NCBI GenBank assembly: GCA_023052935.1
Contig: JAJSOM010000007.1
Span: 1-64,000, forward strand
DNA: 64,000 nucleotides
DNA from: Piezodorus guildinii
Lineage: Eukaryota; Arthropoda; Insecta; Hemiptera; Pentatomidae
Reading direction: 5' to 3'
The notes under the pieces were generated by a model. It saw nothing but the letters and a program-made list of their open reading frames with translations, ran no database searches and had not been told where the DNA came from. Below are positions 28,246 through 50,705 of the stretch, in pieces (the first letter of the stretch is position 1; each line of letters starts with the position of its first letter). The position numbers were made by a program, and so were the translations under genes.

Positions 28246-28866
28246 CTACTTCTTCTTCGGTGAAGCCTTCTTGGCCGCTGGCTTCTTGGCGGGTGCCTTC
28301 TTTGCCGGAGCCTTCTTCGCCTTGGGTGTCGAAGCGGGTTTCGCTTTGGCTACCTTGGGCTTGGGGGTCTTGGCGGCGGTTGGAGGCTTCTTGGTCTTCT
28401 TAGCCTTAGGCGCTGCGGCGGCCTTCTTCGCTGCCGCAGGTTTTGCCTTAGTTGCCTTGGACTTGCTAGCGACGGACGGTTTGGCGGGAGCCTTCTTTGT
28501 AGCGGCTACCTTCTTGCTCTCACCTCCTGCACCGGCGAGTTTGAAAGAGCCAGATGCGCCCTTGCCTTTGGTCTGGACAAGCGAGCCGGAAGCAACGGCG
28601 GAGACGAGGTACTTCTTGATGAAGTGAGACTTCTTCTCCGCATCGATCTTGTACGTCGAGCTGATGTATTTCTTGATCGCCTGGGTAGATGATCCACCCC
28701 TCTCCTTGAGAGACTTGATCGCAGCTGTTACCATTTGAGATACAGGTGGATGAGAAGGCGCGGTCTTGGGCTTCTTGGCACCACTTGCCGCGGCGGCCTT
28801 ACCCTTCTTCGCTTTGGGCGTCGCCGGTGTAGTTGGCGCAGCGGCTTCAGTTGTAGTTTCAGTCAT
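28246..28866 (-). CDS. H1: histone H1, copy 3 (mini-unit)
   Basis: 206 aa, identical in sequence to copy 2, with a complete upstream region running into a full spacer. Confidence 0.97.
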   Translation of the reverse strand: MTETTTEAAAPTTPATPKAKKGKAAAASGAKKPKTAPSHPPVSQMVTAAIKSLKERGGSSTQAIKKYISSTYKIDAEKKSHFIKKYLVSAVASGSLVQTKGKGASGSFKLAGAGGESKKVAATKKAPAKPSVASKSKATKAKPAAAKKAAAAPKAKKTKKPPTAAKTPKPKVAKAKPASTPKAKKAPAKKAPAKKPAAKKASPKKK

Positions 28867-30023
28867 TTTCACTAGGTTCGCTAGTGTACCTTGGTAATTT
28901 CTTGTACCTCGTGTAATTTGGTAAAGCGGGACGGACCGTAACGGAGACGCCATACTTCTTATTCCCAGAATTATTTCTCCCTTGGATTGTTTTGTGTTCA
29001 ATTTGTATCTGTAAACTCACCTCTGCGGTTCAGTAGACCCGTTTTACGTCGTACGATTTTCGGCGCCCTCTCTCCTTACTTCTCTCCACACTCACGCGCG
29101 GCCCAGCGCTCACCAAAAACTCGGGCCAAGTCCCAAACGATCGCTGAATCTCGGAGACCGGTCGTCTTCTCTCCAACTCCTCTCAAAATAGTCATTTTTA
29201 AATTACTTCTCCCTCGTGCTCAATAAGTTTCGACGAAACCTCGCTCTTTTGGAACCATTAACCTTTCAGAATCCCTTGGCTTTGTGCAGTTTAGCGGCGT
29301 CCAATCTTGGCGGAAACTGATTCATTCAGGGGTTGTTAGCACTCATCCGACGTTATCCCATGTCATCTTTCCGACTGGTTTTCCAAAATATTATTAAAAC
29401 GCTTGATTCTCTTTCCCTGGCGGCAAGGCGACTCCAATTGACTGTCTAGGATTAGATACAGGACTGGTTTTCTATGCCCTTTGGTACTGGCATCCCGTTA
29501 ATAACATGATGGAATAGCACTGCATCTCTATGCACCGTCTCCGCCCGCTCGGCTGCTGACCCTCGGTAAGGATTCGGCAGTCATATCATTGTATTCGTGT
29601 AATTAAAAAAAAAAAAATGAACCATAAAAGAGAACAAGAAATAATTCCGTGTTGACCTTACCCGTTTAGGAAAACATTTTACGTGGTGTTGTTTAATCCC
29701 GGAGCCTGACTTCGGGATAGGGAAAAAAATAGATAAATAAAACTCGGTAGATTGTTATGGAATAACGACGCAGTTGAAAGATAGAGGTGAATTTTCATTT
29801 GAAATTTGAATTTACATCTAGATTGGTGCTATATGGCCCGATATATCCGAAATGGTATTATTAAGAATATAGATCATCGTGTAATCATTAATGTTATTCT
29901 TTCGTTTTACTCGACCTTTTTAATAACTCTTCAGGTCGCAATCAGGCCTAATAAGAGATATGAGTGAGTATTTTTATTTTTCATATATACTTGAACTCCT
30001 CGTTACACACACACATACATACA

Positions 30024-30186
<163 letters not shown>

Positions 30187-30885
30187 ACTTTCTCACTCTC
30201 ACTCACACACTCACACTCACACACAATTAGTCTGCTCGAATTGGAAGATAAACTATTTTATCTCTACACAAATACTAGAATCTTTAGTGGTTAGGGGATT
30301 AGCTCGCTTGGAAGACCCAAAAGGAAAAATGTTTATTTCACACGGGAATGGAGATCAAAGGGTCGCCGACACAGGGCGCCGCCTGTTTGTTGTGCATCTA
30401 ACGTATAAAGTACTCCATTGTTCAACGTATATCTTTGTATTACCGCCTTATTCAATCAGAGATACTCAACCCCGAGACCAACTTCTCAATTTCCATTGAG
30501 ATCTAATTAAAAGTAGCTAAGTAGCGGGAAAAGCTCTAAGGGTGTAGGTAGGATGCAGGCAGGGAAAATAACCGTAAGGGAGGGACGAGTTAGGAAGGTG
30601 AAAAACCCAAAGGGGAGGAGAGACGGCAGGCTGAATGTGGAAAAACCGCCTAGGGTAAGGTCGGGAAATTTTGTTACATTATATTATATATACTCTGTGA
30701 GGGAAAGCATGTCAGCCAGGTAAGCAGGATTATACGTTCGGAAGGCCTGCGAGTGTTTATTTAGATCAGTTTAGGATTGTTCATAAATACTTATCTCAAT
30801 TGTAATATTATGTTAGACTGTATGTGTATGATACAGGCTCATGGTCTGAGATTTTTATATTTGCGTAAATTATGAAATAGCAGTT

Positions 30886-30912
30886 TTTCTCTCTCTCCTC
30901 TCTCTCTCTTCT

Positions 30913-30973
<61 letters not shown>
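30886..30973. repeat. CT/GA microsatellite, S3 second array
   Basis: About 88 bp of (CT)n with several CCT and TTC interruptions. Confidence 0.95.
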
Positions 30974-32139
30974 ACTTTCTCACTCTCACTCTCTCACTTT
31001 CTCACTCTCACTCACACACTCACACTCACACACAATTAGTCTGCTCGAATTGGAAGATAAACTATTTTATCTCTACACAAATACTAGAATCTTTAGTGGT
31101 TAGGGGATTAGCTCGCTTGGAAGACCCAAAAGGAAAAATGTTTATTTCACACGGGAATGGAGATCAAAGGGTCGCCGACACAGGGCGCCGCCTGTTTGTT
31201 GTGCATCTAACGTATAAAGTACTCCATTGTTCAACGTATATCTTTGTATTACCGCCTTATTCAATCAGAGATACTCAACCCCGAGACCAACTTCTCAATT
31301 TCCATTGATATCTAATTAAAAGTAGCTAAGTAGCGGTGAAAAGCTCTAAGGTAGTAGGTAGGGATAAGGCAGGGAAAAACCGTAAGGGAGGGAAAAACTA
31401 GGAAGGTGAAAAACCCAAAGGGGAGAAGGGACGGCAGTGAAGTGGAAAATACCTAGCCTATGGGTAAGGTCGGGAAATTTTGTTACATTATATGATATAT
31501 ACTCTGTGAGGGAAAGCATGTTAGCCAGGTAGCAGGAAATACTTATCTGGAAGGCCTGCGAGTGTTTATTAGATCAGTTTAGGATGGTTCATAAATACTT
31601 ATCTCAATTGTAATTATAATGTTAGACTGTATGTGTTATTGATACAGGCTCATGGTCTGGATAGGGATACAGCAGAGGTTTCATTTGATGGACGGTAAGA
31701 CGTTATCATGCTTTCAAGTGTACTCCCTCGCTTTATAATATCCTTTTCAATAGAGATATAAAGATAGAGACAAAACTTACTCAAATTTCATTGTATGTAT
31801 TAAAATAGCAAGTAGGGAAACGTTTAGGTGATAGAAGGCAGGAAACTAAGGCGATGAATCCACCGCTGAATTAACTAGGAAATTTGTTTATTATAATACT
31901 CGATTGATTATACCGATGATGAGACATAACCTCTTTCAGATTATTTCGGAATATATTCAGTGATCAAGTTATATCACTAAATACATCTTCTTTGTTATCG
32001 AGTGTGGAAATTATTTTGTTGTTACGTTTTGCCATTCGAACAAGAGAATACAGACCCGTCTAACTTTTTTTTTTTCTGTTTTTTGGTTTGGGGCCTGCTG
32101 AAAAGGGCCGTTGAAATTAGCCTGGGAACGATTGACTCG

Positions 32140-33373
<1,234 letters not shown>

Positions 33374-33389
33374 GGCTCTGAAAAGAGCC
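33374..33389 (-). terminator. histone 3' stem-loop, H1 copy 4
   Basis: H1-type hairpin. Confidence 0.95.
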
Positions 33390-33436
33390 GTTTAAAATCA
33401 CCACTCCTTGAGGAGGCAGCGGTTGGGGAAAACGAC

Positions 33437-34057
33437 CTACTTCTTCTTCGGTGAAGCCTTCTTGGCCGCTGGCTTCTTGGCGGGTGCCTTCTTTGCCGGA
33501 GCCTTCTTCGCCTTGGGTGTCGAAGCGGGTTTCGCTTTGGCTACCTTGGGCTTGGGGGTCTTGGCGGCGGTTGGAGGCTTCTTGGTCTTCTTAGCCTTAG
33601 GCGCTGCGGCGGCCTTCTTCGCTGCCGCAGGTTTTGCCTTAGTTGCCTTGGACTTGCTAGCGACGGACGGTTTGGCGGGAGCCTTCTTTGTAGCGGCTAC
33701 CTTCTTGCTCTCACCTCCTGCACCGGCGAGTTTGAAAGAGCCAGATGCGCCCTTGCCTTTGGTCTGGACAAGCGAGCCGGAAGCAACGGCGGAGACGAGG
33801 TACTTCTTGATGAAGTGAGACTTCTTCTCCGCATCGATCTTGTACGTCGAGCTGATGTATTTCTTGATCGCCTGGGTAGATGATCCACCCCTCTCCTTGA
33901 GAGACTTGATCGCAGCTGTTACCATTTGAGATACAGGTGGATGAGAAGGCGCGGTCTTGGGCTTCTTGGCACCACTTGCCGCGGCGGCCTTACCCTTCTT
34001 CGCTTTGGGCGTCGCCGGTGTAGTTGGCGCAGCGGCTTCAGTTGTAGTTTCAGTCAT
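33437..34057 (-). CDS. H1: histone H1, copy 4
   Basis: 206 aa, same as copy 2; intact although the rest of its unit is deleted. Confidence 0.97.
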   Translation of the reverse strand: MTETTTEAAAPTTPATPKAKKGKAAAASGAKKPKTAPSHPPVSQMVTAAIKSLKERGGSSTQAIKKYISSTYKIDAEKKSHFIKKYLVSAVASGSLVQTKGKGASGSFKLAGAGGESKKVAATKKAPAKPSVASKSKATKAKPAAAKKAAAAPKAKKTKKPPTAAKTPKPKVAKAKPASTPKAKKAPAKKAPAKKPAAKKASPKKK

Positions 34058-35214
34058 TTTCACTAGGTTCGCTAGTGTACCTTGGTAATTTCTTGTACCT
34101 CGTGTAATTTGGTAAAGCGGGACGGACCGTAACGGAGACGCCATACTTCTTATTCCCAGAATTATTTCTCCCTTGGATTGTTTTGTGTTCAATTTGTATC
34201 TGTAAACTCACCTCTGCGGTTCAGTAGACCCGTTTTACGTCGTACGATTTTCGGCGCCCTCTCTCCTTACTTCTCTCCACACTCACGCGCGGCCCAGCGC
34301 TCACCAAAAACTCGGGCCAAGTCCCAAACGATCGCTGAATCTCGGAGACCGGTCGTCTTCTCTCCAACTCCTCTCAAAATAGTCATTTTTAAATTACTTC
34401 TCCCTCGTGCTCAATAAGTTTCGACGAAACCTCGCTCTTTTGGAACCATTAACCTTTCAGAATCCCTTGGCTTTGTGCAGTTTAGCGGCGTCCAATCTTG
34501 GCGGAAACTGATTCATTCAGGGGTTGTTAGCACTCATCCGACGTTATCCCATGTCATCTTTCCGACTGGTTTTCCAAAATATTATTAAAACGCTTGATTC
34601 TCTTTCCCTGGCGGCAAGGCGACTCCAATTGACTGTCTAGGATTAGATACAGGACTGGTTTTCTATGCCCTTTGGTACTGGCATCCCGTTAATAACATGA
34701 TGGAATAGCACTGCATCTCTATGCACCGTCTCCGCCCGCTCGGCTGCTGACCCTCGGTAAGGATTCGGCAGTCATATCATTGTATTCGTGTAATTAAAAA
34801 AAAAAAAATGAACCATAAAAGAGAACAAGAAATAATTCCGTGTTGACCTTACCCGTTTAGGAAAACATTTTACGTGGTGTTGTTTAATCCCGGAGCCTGA
34901 CTTCGGGATAGGGAAAAAAATAGATAAATAAAACTCGGTAGATTGTTATGGAATAACGACGCAGTTGAAAGATAGAGGTGAATTTTCATTTGAAATTTGA
35001 ATTTACATCTAGATTGGTGCTATATGGCCCGATATATCCGAAATGGTATTATTAAGAATATAGATCATCGTGTAATCATTAATGTTATTCTTTCGTTTTA
35101 CTCGACCTTTTTAATAACTCTTCAGGTCGCAATCAGGCCTAATAAGAGATATGAGTGAGTATTTTTATTTTTCATATATACTTGAACTCCTCGTTACACA
35201 CACACATACATACA

Positions 35215-35384
<170 letters not shown>

Positions 35385-36085
35385 ACTTTCTCACTCTCAC
35401 TCACACACTCACACTCACACACAATTAGTCTGCTCGAATTGGAAGATAAACTATTTTATCTCTACACAAATACTAGAATCTTTAGTGGTTAGGGGATTAG
35501 CTCGCTTGGAAGACCCAAAAGGAAAAATGTTTATTTCACACGGGAATGGAGATCAAAGGGTCGCCGACACAGGGCGCCGCCTGTTTGTTGTGCATCTAAC
35601 GTATAAAGTACTCCATTGTTCAACGTATATCTTTGTATTACCGCCTTATTCAATCAGAGATACTCAACCCCGAGACCAACTTCTCAATTTCCATTGAGAT
35701 CTAATTAAAAGTAGCTAAGTAGCGGGAAAAGCTCTAAGGGTGTAGGTAGGATGCAGGCAGGGAAAATAACCGTAAGGGGAGGGACGAGTTAGGAAGGTGA
35801 AAAACCCAAAGGGGAGGAGAGACGGCAGGCTGAATGTGGAAAAACCGCCTAGGGTAAGGTCGGGAAATTTTGTTACATTATATTATATATACTCTGTGAG
35901 GGAAAGCATGTCAGCCAGGTAAGCAGGATTATACGTTCGGAAGGCCTGCGAGTGTTTATTTAGATCAGTTTAGGATTGTTCATAAATACTTATCTCAATT
36001 GTAATATTATGTTAGACTGTATGTGTATGATACAGGCTCATGGTCTGAGATTTTTATATTTGCGTAAATTATGAAATAGCAGTTT

Positions 36086-36148
36086 TTCTCTCTCTCTCTC
36101 TCTCTCTCTCTCCTCTCTCCTCTCTCTCTCTCTCTCTCCTCTCCTCTT

Positions 36149-36184
<36 letters not shown>
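36086..36184. repeat. CT/GA microsatellite, S4 second array
   Basis: About 99 bp of (CT)n with repeated CCT interruptions. Confidence 0.95.
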
Positions 36185-37227
36185 ACTTTCTCACTCTCAC
36201 TCTCTCACTTTCTCACTCTCACTCACACACTCACACTCACACACAATTAGTCTGCTCGAATTGGAAGATAAACTATTTTATCTCTACACAAATACTAGAA
36301 TCTTTAGTGGTTAGGGGATTAGCTCGCTTGGAAGACCCAAAAGGAAAAATGTTTATTTCACACGGGAATGGAGATCAAAGGGTCGCCGACACAGGGCGCC
36401 GCCTGTTTGTTGTGCATCTAACGTATAAAGTACTCCATTGTTCAACGTATATCTTTGTATTACCGCCTTATTCAATCAGAGATACTCAACCCCGAGACCA
36501 ACTTCTCAATTTCCATTGATATCTAATTAAAAGTAGCTAAGTAGCGGGAAAAGCTCTAAGGGTGTAGGTAGGATGCAGGCAGGGAAAAACCGTAAGGGGA
36601 GGGACGAGTTAGGAAGGTGAAAAACCCAAAGGGGAGAAGAGACGGCAGGCTGAATGTGGAAAAACCGCCTAGGGTAAGGTCGGGAAATTTTGTTACATTA
36701 TATTATATATACTCTGTGAGGGAAAGCATGTCAGCCAGGTAAGCAGGATTATACGTTCGGAAGGCCTGCGAGTGTTTATTTAGATCAGTTTAGGATTGTT
36801 CATAAATACTTATCTCAATTGTAATATTATGTTAGACTGTATGTGTATGATACAGGCTCATGGTCTGAGATAGGGATGACGAGCAGAGGGTTTCATTTGA
36901 TGGACGGATAAGACGTTACATGCTTTCAAGTGTACTCCCTCGCTTTATAATATCCTTTCCATCATATAGGAATAGAATAAGATAAGAGACAAAACTTAAT
37001 AAAGTTGTTATTGTATGTTTCGTTAGAGATTATAACGTTTTGTATACTAATCACACATTCGTAATCCCGAATTAATTAGTGAAATTGTTTAAATACTCGA
37101 TGATTACCGATTGGAAACCCTTTCGATATTCAATTATCGTTATGTTATAACTATATCATTTCTTTGTTCGTGGAAATTTTTGTTGTTTTGCATTGAACAG
37201 AAAGCGTCTCTTTTTTTTCGTTTTGGT

Positions 37228-37243
37228 GGCCCTGAAAAGGGCC
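37228..37243 (-). terminator. histone 3' stem-loop, damaged H2B copy
   Basis: Intact hairpin 30 nt after the H2B stop, although the coding region above it is broken. Confidence 0.93.
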
Positions 37244-37273
37244 GTTGAAATTAGCCTGGGAACGATTGACTCG

Positions 37274-37606
37274 TTACTTAGAGCTAGTGTACTTGGTAAC
37301 GGCCTTTGTGCCTTCGCTGACAGCGTGCTTAGCCAATTCGCCGGGAAGAGAGCCTCACCGCGGTCTGGATTTCCTGCGCTCGTGAGGATCGACCTACTTG
37401 TTGTAGTGGAATGGCGCGAAGCCTTGGCACGATACGTTCGAGATATCGTTGAGAAACTGTCAGTGATGCTCATGGCCTTAGGAACTCCATGTCGGAGTGA
37501 ACTGTTTCTAGCACCTTGTAGTTATAATGGCGTACTCCTCCTTCCTTCCGCTTGCATTGCGTCTTGTCGATTTGGAGATGTCTTCTGGCCTTCCGTTATG
37601 CGTTGA
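37274..37606 (-). pseudogene. H2B: histone H2B, heavily indel-damaged copy
   Basis: The last 20 or so codons match H2B. From about 37348 upward the sequence loses single bases every 10-20 nt relative to intact copies, so no H2B frame survives, and the start codon and N-terminal Lys-rich codons cannot be recognised (about 37590-37610). The promoter is affected too: the TATA box is missing. Above about 37690 the sequence is normal again. It could be a decayed gene or a poorly polished stretch of assembly. Confidence 0.85.
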
Positions 37607-39485
<1,879 letters not shown>

Positions 39486-39501
39486 GGCCCTGAAAAGGGC
39501 C
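39486..39501 (-). terminator. histone 3' stem-loop, H4 copy 3
   Basis: Hairpin 46 nt after the stop. Confidence 0.95.
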
Positions 39502-39547
39502 GTTGAAACTTTCCCCCGGTCACAAGGTACACACGACGATGTCGAAC

Positions 39548-40561
<1,014 letters not shown>

Positions 40562-40577
40562 GGCCCTGAAAAGGGCC
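40562..40577 (-). terminator. histone 3' stem-loop, H2A copy 5
   Basis: Hairpin 40 nt after the stop. Confidence 0.95.
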
Positions 40578-40617
40578 GTTGAAAAGAGAAGATCGAGAGG
40601 CTTTCCGGCCATCAGGC

Positions 40618-41988
<1,371 letters not shown>

Positions 41989-42004
41989 GGCTCTGAAAAG
42001 AGCC
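41989..42004 (-). terminator. histone 3' stem-loop, H1 copy 5
   Basis: H1-type hairpin. Confidence 0.95.
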
Positions 42005-42051
42005 GTTTAAAATCACCACTCCTTGAGGAGGCAGCGGTTGGGGAAAACGAC

Positions 42052-42672
42052 CTACTTCTTCTTCGGTGAAGCCTTCTTGGCCGCTGGCTTCTTGGCGGGT
42101 GCCTTCTTTGCCGGAGCCTTCTTCGCCTTGGGTGTCGAAGCGGGTTTCGCTTTGGCTACCTTGGGCTTGGGGGTCTTGGCGGCGGTTGGAGGCTTCTTGG
42201 TCTTCTTAGCCTTAGGCGCTGCGGCGGCCTTCTTCGCTGCCGCAGGTTTTGCCTTAGTTGCCTTGGACTTGCTAGCGACGGACGGTTTGGCGGGAGCCTT
42301 CTTTGTAGCGGCTACCTTCTTGCTCTCACCTCCTGCACCGGCGAGTTTGAAAGAGCCAGATGCGCCCTTGCCTTTGGTCTGGACAAGCGAGCCGGAAGCA
42401 ACGGCGGAGACGAGGTACTTCTTGATGAAGTGAGACTTCTTCTCCGCATCGATCTTGTACGTCGAGCTGATGTATTTCTTGATCGCCTGGGTAGATGATC
42501 CACCCCTCTCCTTGAGAGACTTGATCGCAGCTGTTACCATTTGAGATACAGGTGGATGAGAAGGCGCGGTCTTGGGCTTCTTGGCACCACTTGCCGCGGC
42601 GGCCTTACCCTTCTTCGCTTTGGGCGTCGCCGGTGTAGTTGGCGCAGCGGCTTCAGTTGTAGTTTCAGTCAT
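42052..42672 (-). CDS. H1: histone H1, copy 5
   Basis: 206 aa, same as copy 2, with an undisturbed promoter. Confidence 0.97.
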   Translation of the reverse strand: MTETTTEAAAPTTPATPKAKKGKAAAASGAKKPKTAPSHPPVSQMVTAAIKSLKERGGSSTQAIKKYISSTYKIDAEKKSHFIKKYLVSAVASGSLVQTKGKGASGSFKLAGAGGESKKVAATKKAPAKPSVASKSKATKAKPAAAKKAAAAPKAKKTKKPPTAAKTPKPKVAKAKPASTPKAKKAPAKKAPAKKPAAKKASPKKK

Positions 42673-43829
42673 TTTCACTAGGTTCGCTAGTGTACCTTGG
42701 TAATTTCTTGTACCTCGTGTAATTTGGTAAAGCGGGACGGACCGTAACGGAGACGCCATACTTCTTATTCCCAGAATTATTTCTCCCTTGGATTGTTTTG
42801 TGTTCAATTTGTATCTGTAAACTCACCTCTGCGGTTCAGTAGACCCGTTTTACGTCGTACGATTTTCGGCGCCCTCTCTCCTTACTTCTCTCCACACTCA
42901 CGCGCGGCCCAGCGCTCACCAAAAACTCGGGCCAAGTCCCAAACGATCGCTGAATCTCGGAGACCGGTCGTCTTCTCTCCAACTCCTCTCAAAATAGTCA
43001 TTTTTAAATTACTTCTCCCTCGTGCTCAATAAGTTTCGACGAAACCTCGCTCTTTTGGAACCATTAACCTTTCAGAATCCCTTGGCTTTGTGCAGTTTAG
43101 CGGCGTCCAATCTTGGCGGAAACTGATTCATTCAGGGGTTGTTAGCACTCATCCGACGTTATCCCATGTCATCTTTCCGACTGGTTTTCCAAAATATTAT
43201 TAAAACGCTTGATTCTCTTTCCCTGGCGGCAAGGCGACTCCAATTGACTGTCTAGGATTAGATACAGGACTGGTTTTCTATGCCCTTTGGTACTGGCATC
43301 CCGTTAATAACATGATGGAATAGCACTGCATCTCTATGCACCGTCTCCGCCCGCTCGGCTGCTGACCCTCGGTAAGGATTCGGCAGTCATATCATTGTAT
43401 TCGTGTAATTAAAAAAAAAAAAATGAACCATAAAAGAGAACAAGAAATAATTCCGTGTTGACCTTACCCGTTTAGGAAAACATTTTACGTGGTGTTGTTT
43501 AATCCCGGAGCCTGACTTCGGGATAGGGAAAAAAATAGATAAATAAAACTCGGTAGATTGTTATGGAATAACGACGCAGTTGAAAGATAGAGGTGAATTT
43601 TCATTTGAAATTTGAATTTACATCTAGATTGGTGCTATATGGCCCGATATATCCGAAATGGTATTATTAAGAATATAGATCATCGTGTAATCATTAATGT
43701 TATTCTTTCGTTTTACTCGACCTTTTTAATAACTCTTCAGGTCGCAATCAGGCCTAATAAGAGATATGAGTGAGTATTTTTATTTTTCATATATACTTGA
43801 ACTCCTCGTTACACACACACATACATACA

Positions 43830-43874
43830 CTCTCTCCTCTCTCTCGCTCTCTCTCGCTCTCTCTCTCACTCTCT

Positions 43875-43970
<96 letters not shown>

Positions 43971-43988
43971 CTTCTCTCTCTCTCTCTC
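43830..43988. repeat. CT/GA microsatellite, S5 first array
   Basis: About 159 bp of (CT)n. Confidence 0.96.
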
Positions 43989-44687
43989 CACTTTCTCACT
44001 CTCACTCACACACTCACACTCACACACAATTAGTCTGCTCGAATTGGAAGATAAACTATTTTATCTCTACACAAATACTAGAATCTTTAGTGGTTAGGGG
44101 ATTAGCTCGCTTGGAAGACCCAAAAGGAAAAATGTTTATTTCACACGGGAATGGAGATCAAAGGGTCGCCGACACAGGGCGCCGCCTGTTTGTTGTGCAT
44201 CTAACGTATAAAGTACTCCATTGTTCAACGTATATCTTTGTATTACCGCCTTATTCAATCAGAGATACTCAACCCCGAGACCAACTTCTCAATTTCCATT
44301 GAGATCTAATTAAAAGTAGCTAAGTAGCGGGAAAAGCTCTAAGGGTGTAGGTAGGATGCAGGCAGGGAAAATAACCGTAAGGGGAGGGACGAGTTAGGAA
44401 GGTGAAAAACCCAAAGGGGAGGAGAGACGGCAGGCTGAATGTGGAAAAACCGCCTAGGGTAAGGTCGGGAAATTTTGTTACATTATATTATATATACTCT
44501 GTGAGGGAAAGCATGTCAGCCAGGTAAGCAGGATTATACGTTCGGAAGGCCTGCGAGTGTTTATTTAGATCAGTTTAGGATTGTTCATAAATACTTATCT
44601 CAATTGTAATATTATGTTAGACTGTATGTGTATGATACAGGCTCATGGTCTGAGATTTTTATATTTGCGTAAATTATGAAATAGCAG

Positions 44688-44689
<2 letters not shown>

Positions 44690-44774
<85 letters not shown>
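44690..44774. repeat. CT/GA microsatellite, S5 second array
   Basis: About 85 bp of uninterrupted (CT)n. Confidence 0.96.
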
Positions 44775-44776
<2 letters not shown>

Positions 44777-45816
44777 TTCTCACTCTCACTCTCTCACTTT
44801 CTCACTCTCACTCACCACTCACACTCACACTACAAATTAGTCTGCTCGAATTGGAAGATAAACTATTTTATCTCTACACAAATACTAGAATCTTTAGTGG
44901 TTAGGGGATTAGCTCGCTTGGAAGACCCAAAAGGAAAAATGTTTATTTCACACGGGAATGGAGATCAAAGGGTCGCCGACACAGGGCGCCGCCTGTTTGT
45001 TGTGCATCTAACGTATAAAGTACTCCATTGTTCAACGTATATCTTTGTATTACCGCCTTATTCAATCAGAGATACTCAACCCCGAGACCAACTTCTCAAT
45101 TTCCATTGATATCTAATTAAAAGTAGCTAAGTAGCGGGAAAAGCTCTAAGGGTGTAGGTAGGATGCAGGCAGGGAAAAACCGTAAGGGGAGGGACGAGTT
45201 AGGAAGGTGAAAAACCCAAAGGGAGAAGAGACGGCAGGCTGAATGTGGAAAAACCGCCTAGGGTAAGGTCGGGAAATTTTGTTACATTATATTATATATA
45301 CTCTGTGAGGGAAAGCATGTCAGCCAGGTAAGCAGGATTATACGTTCGGAAGGCCTGCGAGTGTTTATTTAGATCAGTTTAGGATTGTTCATAAATACTT
45401 ATCTCAATTGTAATATTATGTTAGACTGTATGTGTATGATACAGGCTCATGGTCTGAGATAGGGATGACGAGCAGAGGGTTTCATTTGATGGACGGATAA
45501 GACGTTACATGCTTTCAAGTGTACTCCCTCGCTTTATAATATCCTTTCCATCATATAGGAATAGAATAAGATAAGAGACAAAACTTAATAAAGTTGTTAT
45601 TGTATGTTTCGTTAGAGATTATAACGTTTTGTATACTAATCACACATTCGTAATCCCGAATTAATTAGTGAAATTGTTTAAATACTCGATGATTACCGAT
45701 TGGAAACCCTTTCGATATTCAATTATCGTTATGTTATAACTATATCATTTCTTTGTTCGTGGAAATTTTTGTTGTTTTGCATTGAACAGAAAGCGTCTCT
45801 TTTTTTTCGTTTTGGT

Positions 45817-45832
45817 GGCCCTGAAAAGGGCC
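45817..45832 (-). terminator. histone 3' stem-loop, H2B copy 6
   Basis: Hairpin 30 nt after the stop. Confidence 0.95.
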
Positions 45833-45862
45833 GTTGAAATTAGCCTGGGAACGATTGACTCG

Positions 45863-46234
45863 TTACTTAGAGCTAGTGTACTTGGTAACGGCCTTTGTGC
45901 CTTCGCTGACAGCGTGCTTAGCCAATTCGCCGGGAAGTAGGAGCCTCACCGCGGTCTGGATTTCCCTGCTCGTGATGGTCGACCTCTTGTTGTAGTGGGA
46001 CAGGCGCGAAGCTTCGGCAGCGATACGTTCGAAGATATCGTTGACGAAACTGTTCATGATGCTCATGGCCTTAGAGGAGACTCCAGTGTCGGGGTGAACC
46101 TGTTTCAGCACCTTGTAGATATAGATGGCGTAGCTCTCCTTCCTCCTCCGCTTCTTCTTCTTGTCGGATTTGGAGATGTTCTTCTGGGCCTTGCCGGCCT
46201 TCTTCATGGCTTTACCGCTCGCTTTGGGTGGCAT
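45863..46234 (-). CDS. H2B: histone H2B, copy 6
   Basis: 123 aa, same as copy 1; TATA 46287-46294. First gene of the only unit in the window with five intact ORFs and one complete set of stem-loops. Confidence 0.98.
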   Translation of the reverse strand: MPPKASGKAMKKAGKAQKNISKSDKKKKRRRKESYAIYIYKVLKQVHPDTGVSSKAMSIMNSFVNDIFERIAAEASRLSHYNKRSTITSREIQTAVRLLLPGELAKHAVSEGTKAVTKYTSSK

Positions 46235-46960
46235 GTTGACCGATTGTCAGCTGAAACCGAAGTGTTAGATTTTCCAATGATGCGGGCTTATATATGCGAT
46301 TCGACGGGATCCGAGCGGACCAATCGTGGCGAAGAGGGTAGCGCAGTCTTGCGGCAGCATTCGAAACCTGGTCAAAGCGCGCGAATGCCCATACAGCAGG
46401 GGGGCGTGGTGACTCCACATTCAAATTTTCCGTTTCCCGATGAGTCTGTTGATCCATTTTATGTTTTATAATCATTGGGTGAGATAATTTGTTAATTATT
46501 TTTTTCTTTTATATATATTTTTTTAAAAATATTTATTTCGCCATCCCGATATCTTATCTTTCTTTTAAATACTAACAATTTGTTGTTTCCTTCTTTATCA
46601 TAGTGAATGGTTGCGTTAGTGTGCGCGCGCTTCTGTACTTGTGCGCATTTTCGTTCCGAGGATAAGTGCGCGCGCGGGGGTTTTTCTTTTTCCGAGAAGG
46701 GATGTACCTTGACTTGTTGATCCGGATGGGATTACCTTCGGACCGCTTACTTCCTTTTGTATTTATATACACCCCTAATATTTATTTAGGCAAATCCTTA
46801 ATAATCACAACGATGTAACAAACAAGCAAGGCTACCCATTGTTGTTATTAGACGAATCGGATAATGAATAAGATAAGATGCCTTTTTAAGGGGACATTGA
46901 ATTGAGAGGAGTAGGATCAAGTGTATAGCCAAGTCAGAAAGCTACCAGAGATCATTTGGT
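46235..46960. promoter_or_regulatory. H2B promoter and H2B-H3 intergenic region, copy 6
   Basis: TATA 46287-46294, CCAAT 46320-46324, GTGCGCGC-rich stretch about 46620-46677. Confidence 0.8.
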
Positions 46961-46976
46961 GGCCCTGAAAAGGGCC
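46961..46976 (-). terminator. histone 3' stem-loop, H3 copy 4
   Basis: Hairpin 30 nt after the stop. Confidence 0.95.
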
Positions 46977-47006
46977 GTTGAAAGTACGGCAGGGTGCGGA
47001 CAGCCC

Positions 47007-48135
<1,129 letters not shown>

Positions 48136-48151
48136 GGCCCTGAAAAGGGCC
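48136..48151 (-). terminator. histone 3' stem-loop, H4 copy 4
   Basis: Hairpin 46 nt after the stop. Confidence 0.95.
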
Positions 48152-48197
48152 GTTGAAACTTTCCCCCGGTCACAAGGTACACACGACGATGTCGAAC

Positions 48198-49214
<1,017 letters not shown>

Positions 49215-49230
49215 GGCCCTGAAAAGGGCC
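49215..49230 (-). terminator. histone 3' stem-loop, H2A copy 6
   Basis: Hairpin 40 nt after the stop. Confidence 0.95.
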
Positions 49231-49270
49231 GTTGAAAAGAGAAGATCGAGAGGCTTTCCGGCCATCAGGC

Positions 49271-50642
<1,372 letters not shown>

Positions 50643-50658
50643 GGCTCTGAAAAGAGCC
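50643..50658 (-). terminator. histone 3' stem-loop, H1 copy 6
   Basis: H1-type hairpin. Confidence 0.95.
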
Positions 50659-50705
50659 GTTTAAAATCACCACTCCTTGAGGAGGCAGCGGTTGGGGAAA
50701 ACGAC

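Larger units (their letters stand above)
42673..45816. other. H1-H2B spacer S5 including the H1 promoter
   Basis: CT array 43830-43988, D1 about 43989-44657, 42-bp piece, CT array 44690-44774, D2 about 44795-45460, AT-rich DNA to H2B. No gene. Confidence 0.85.
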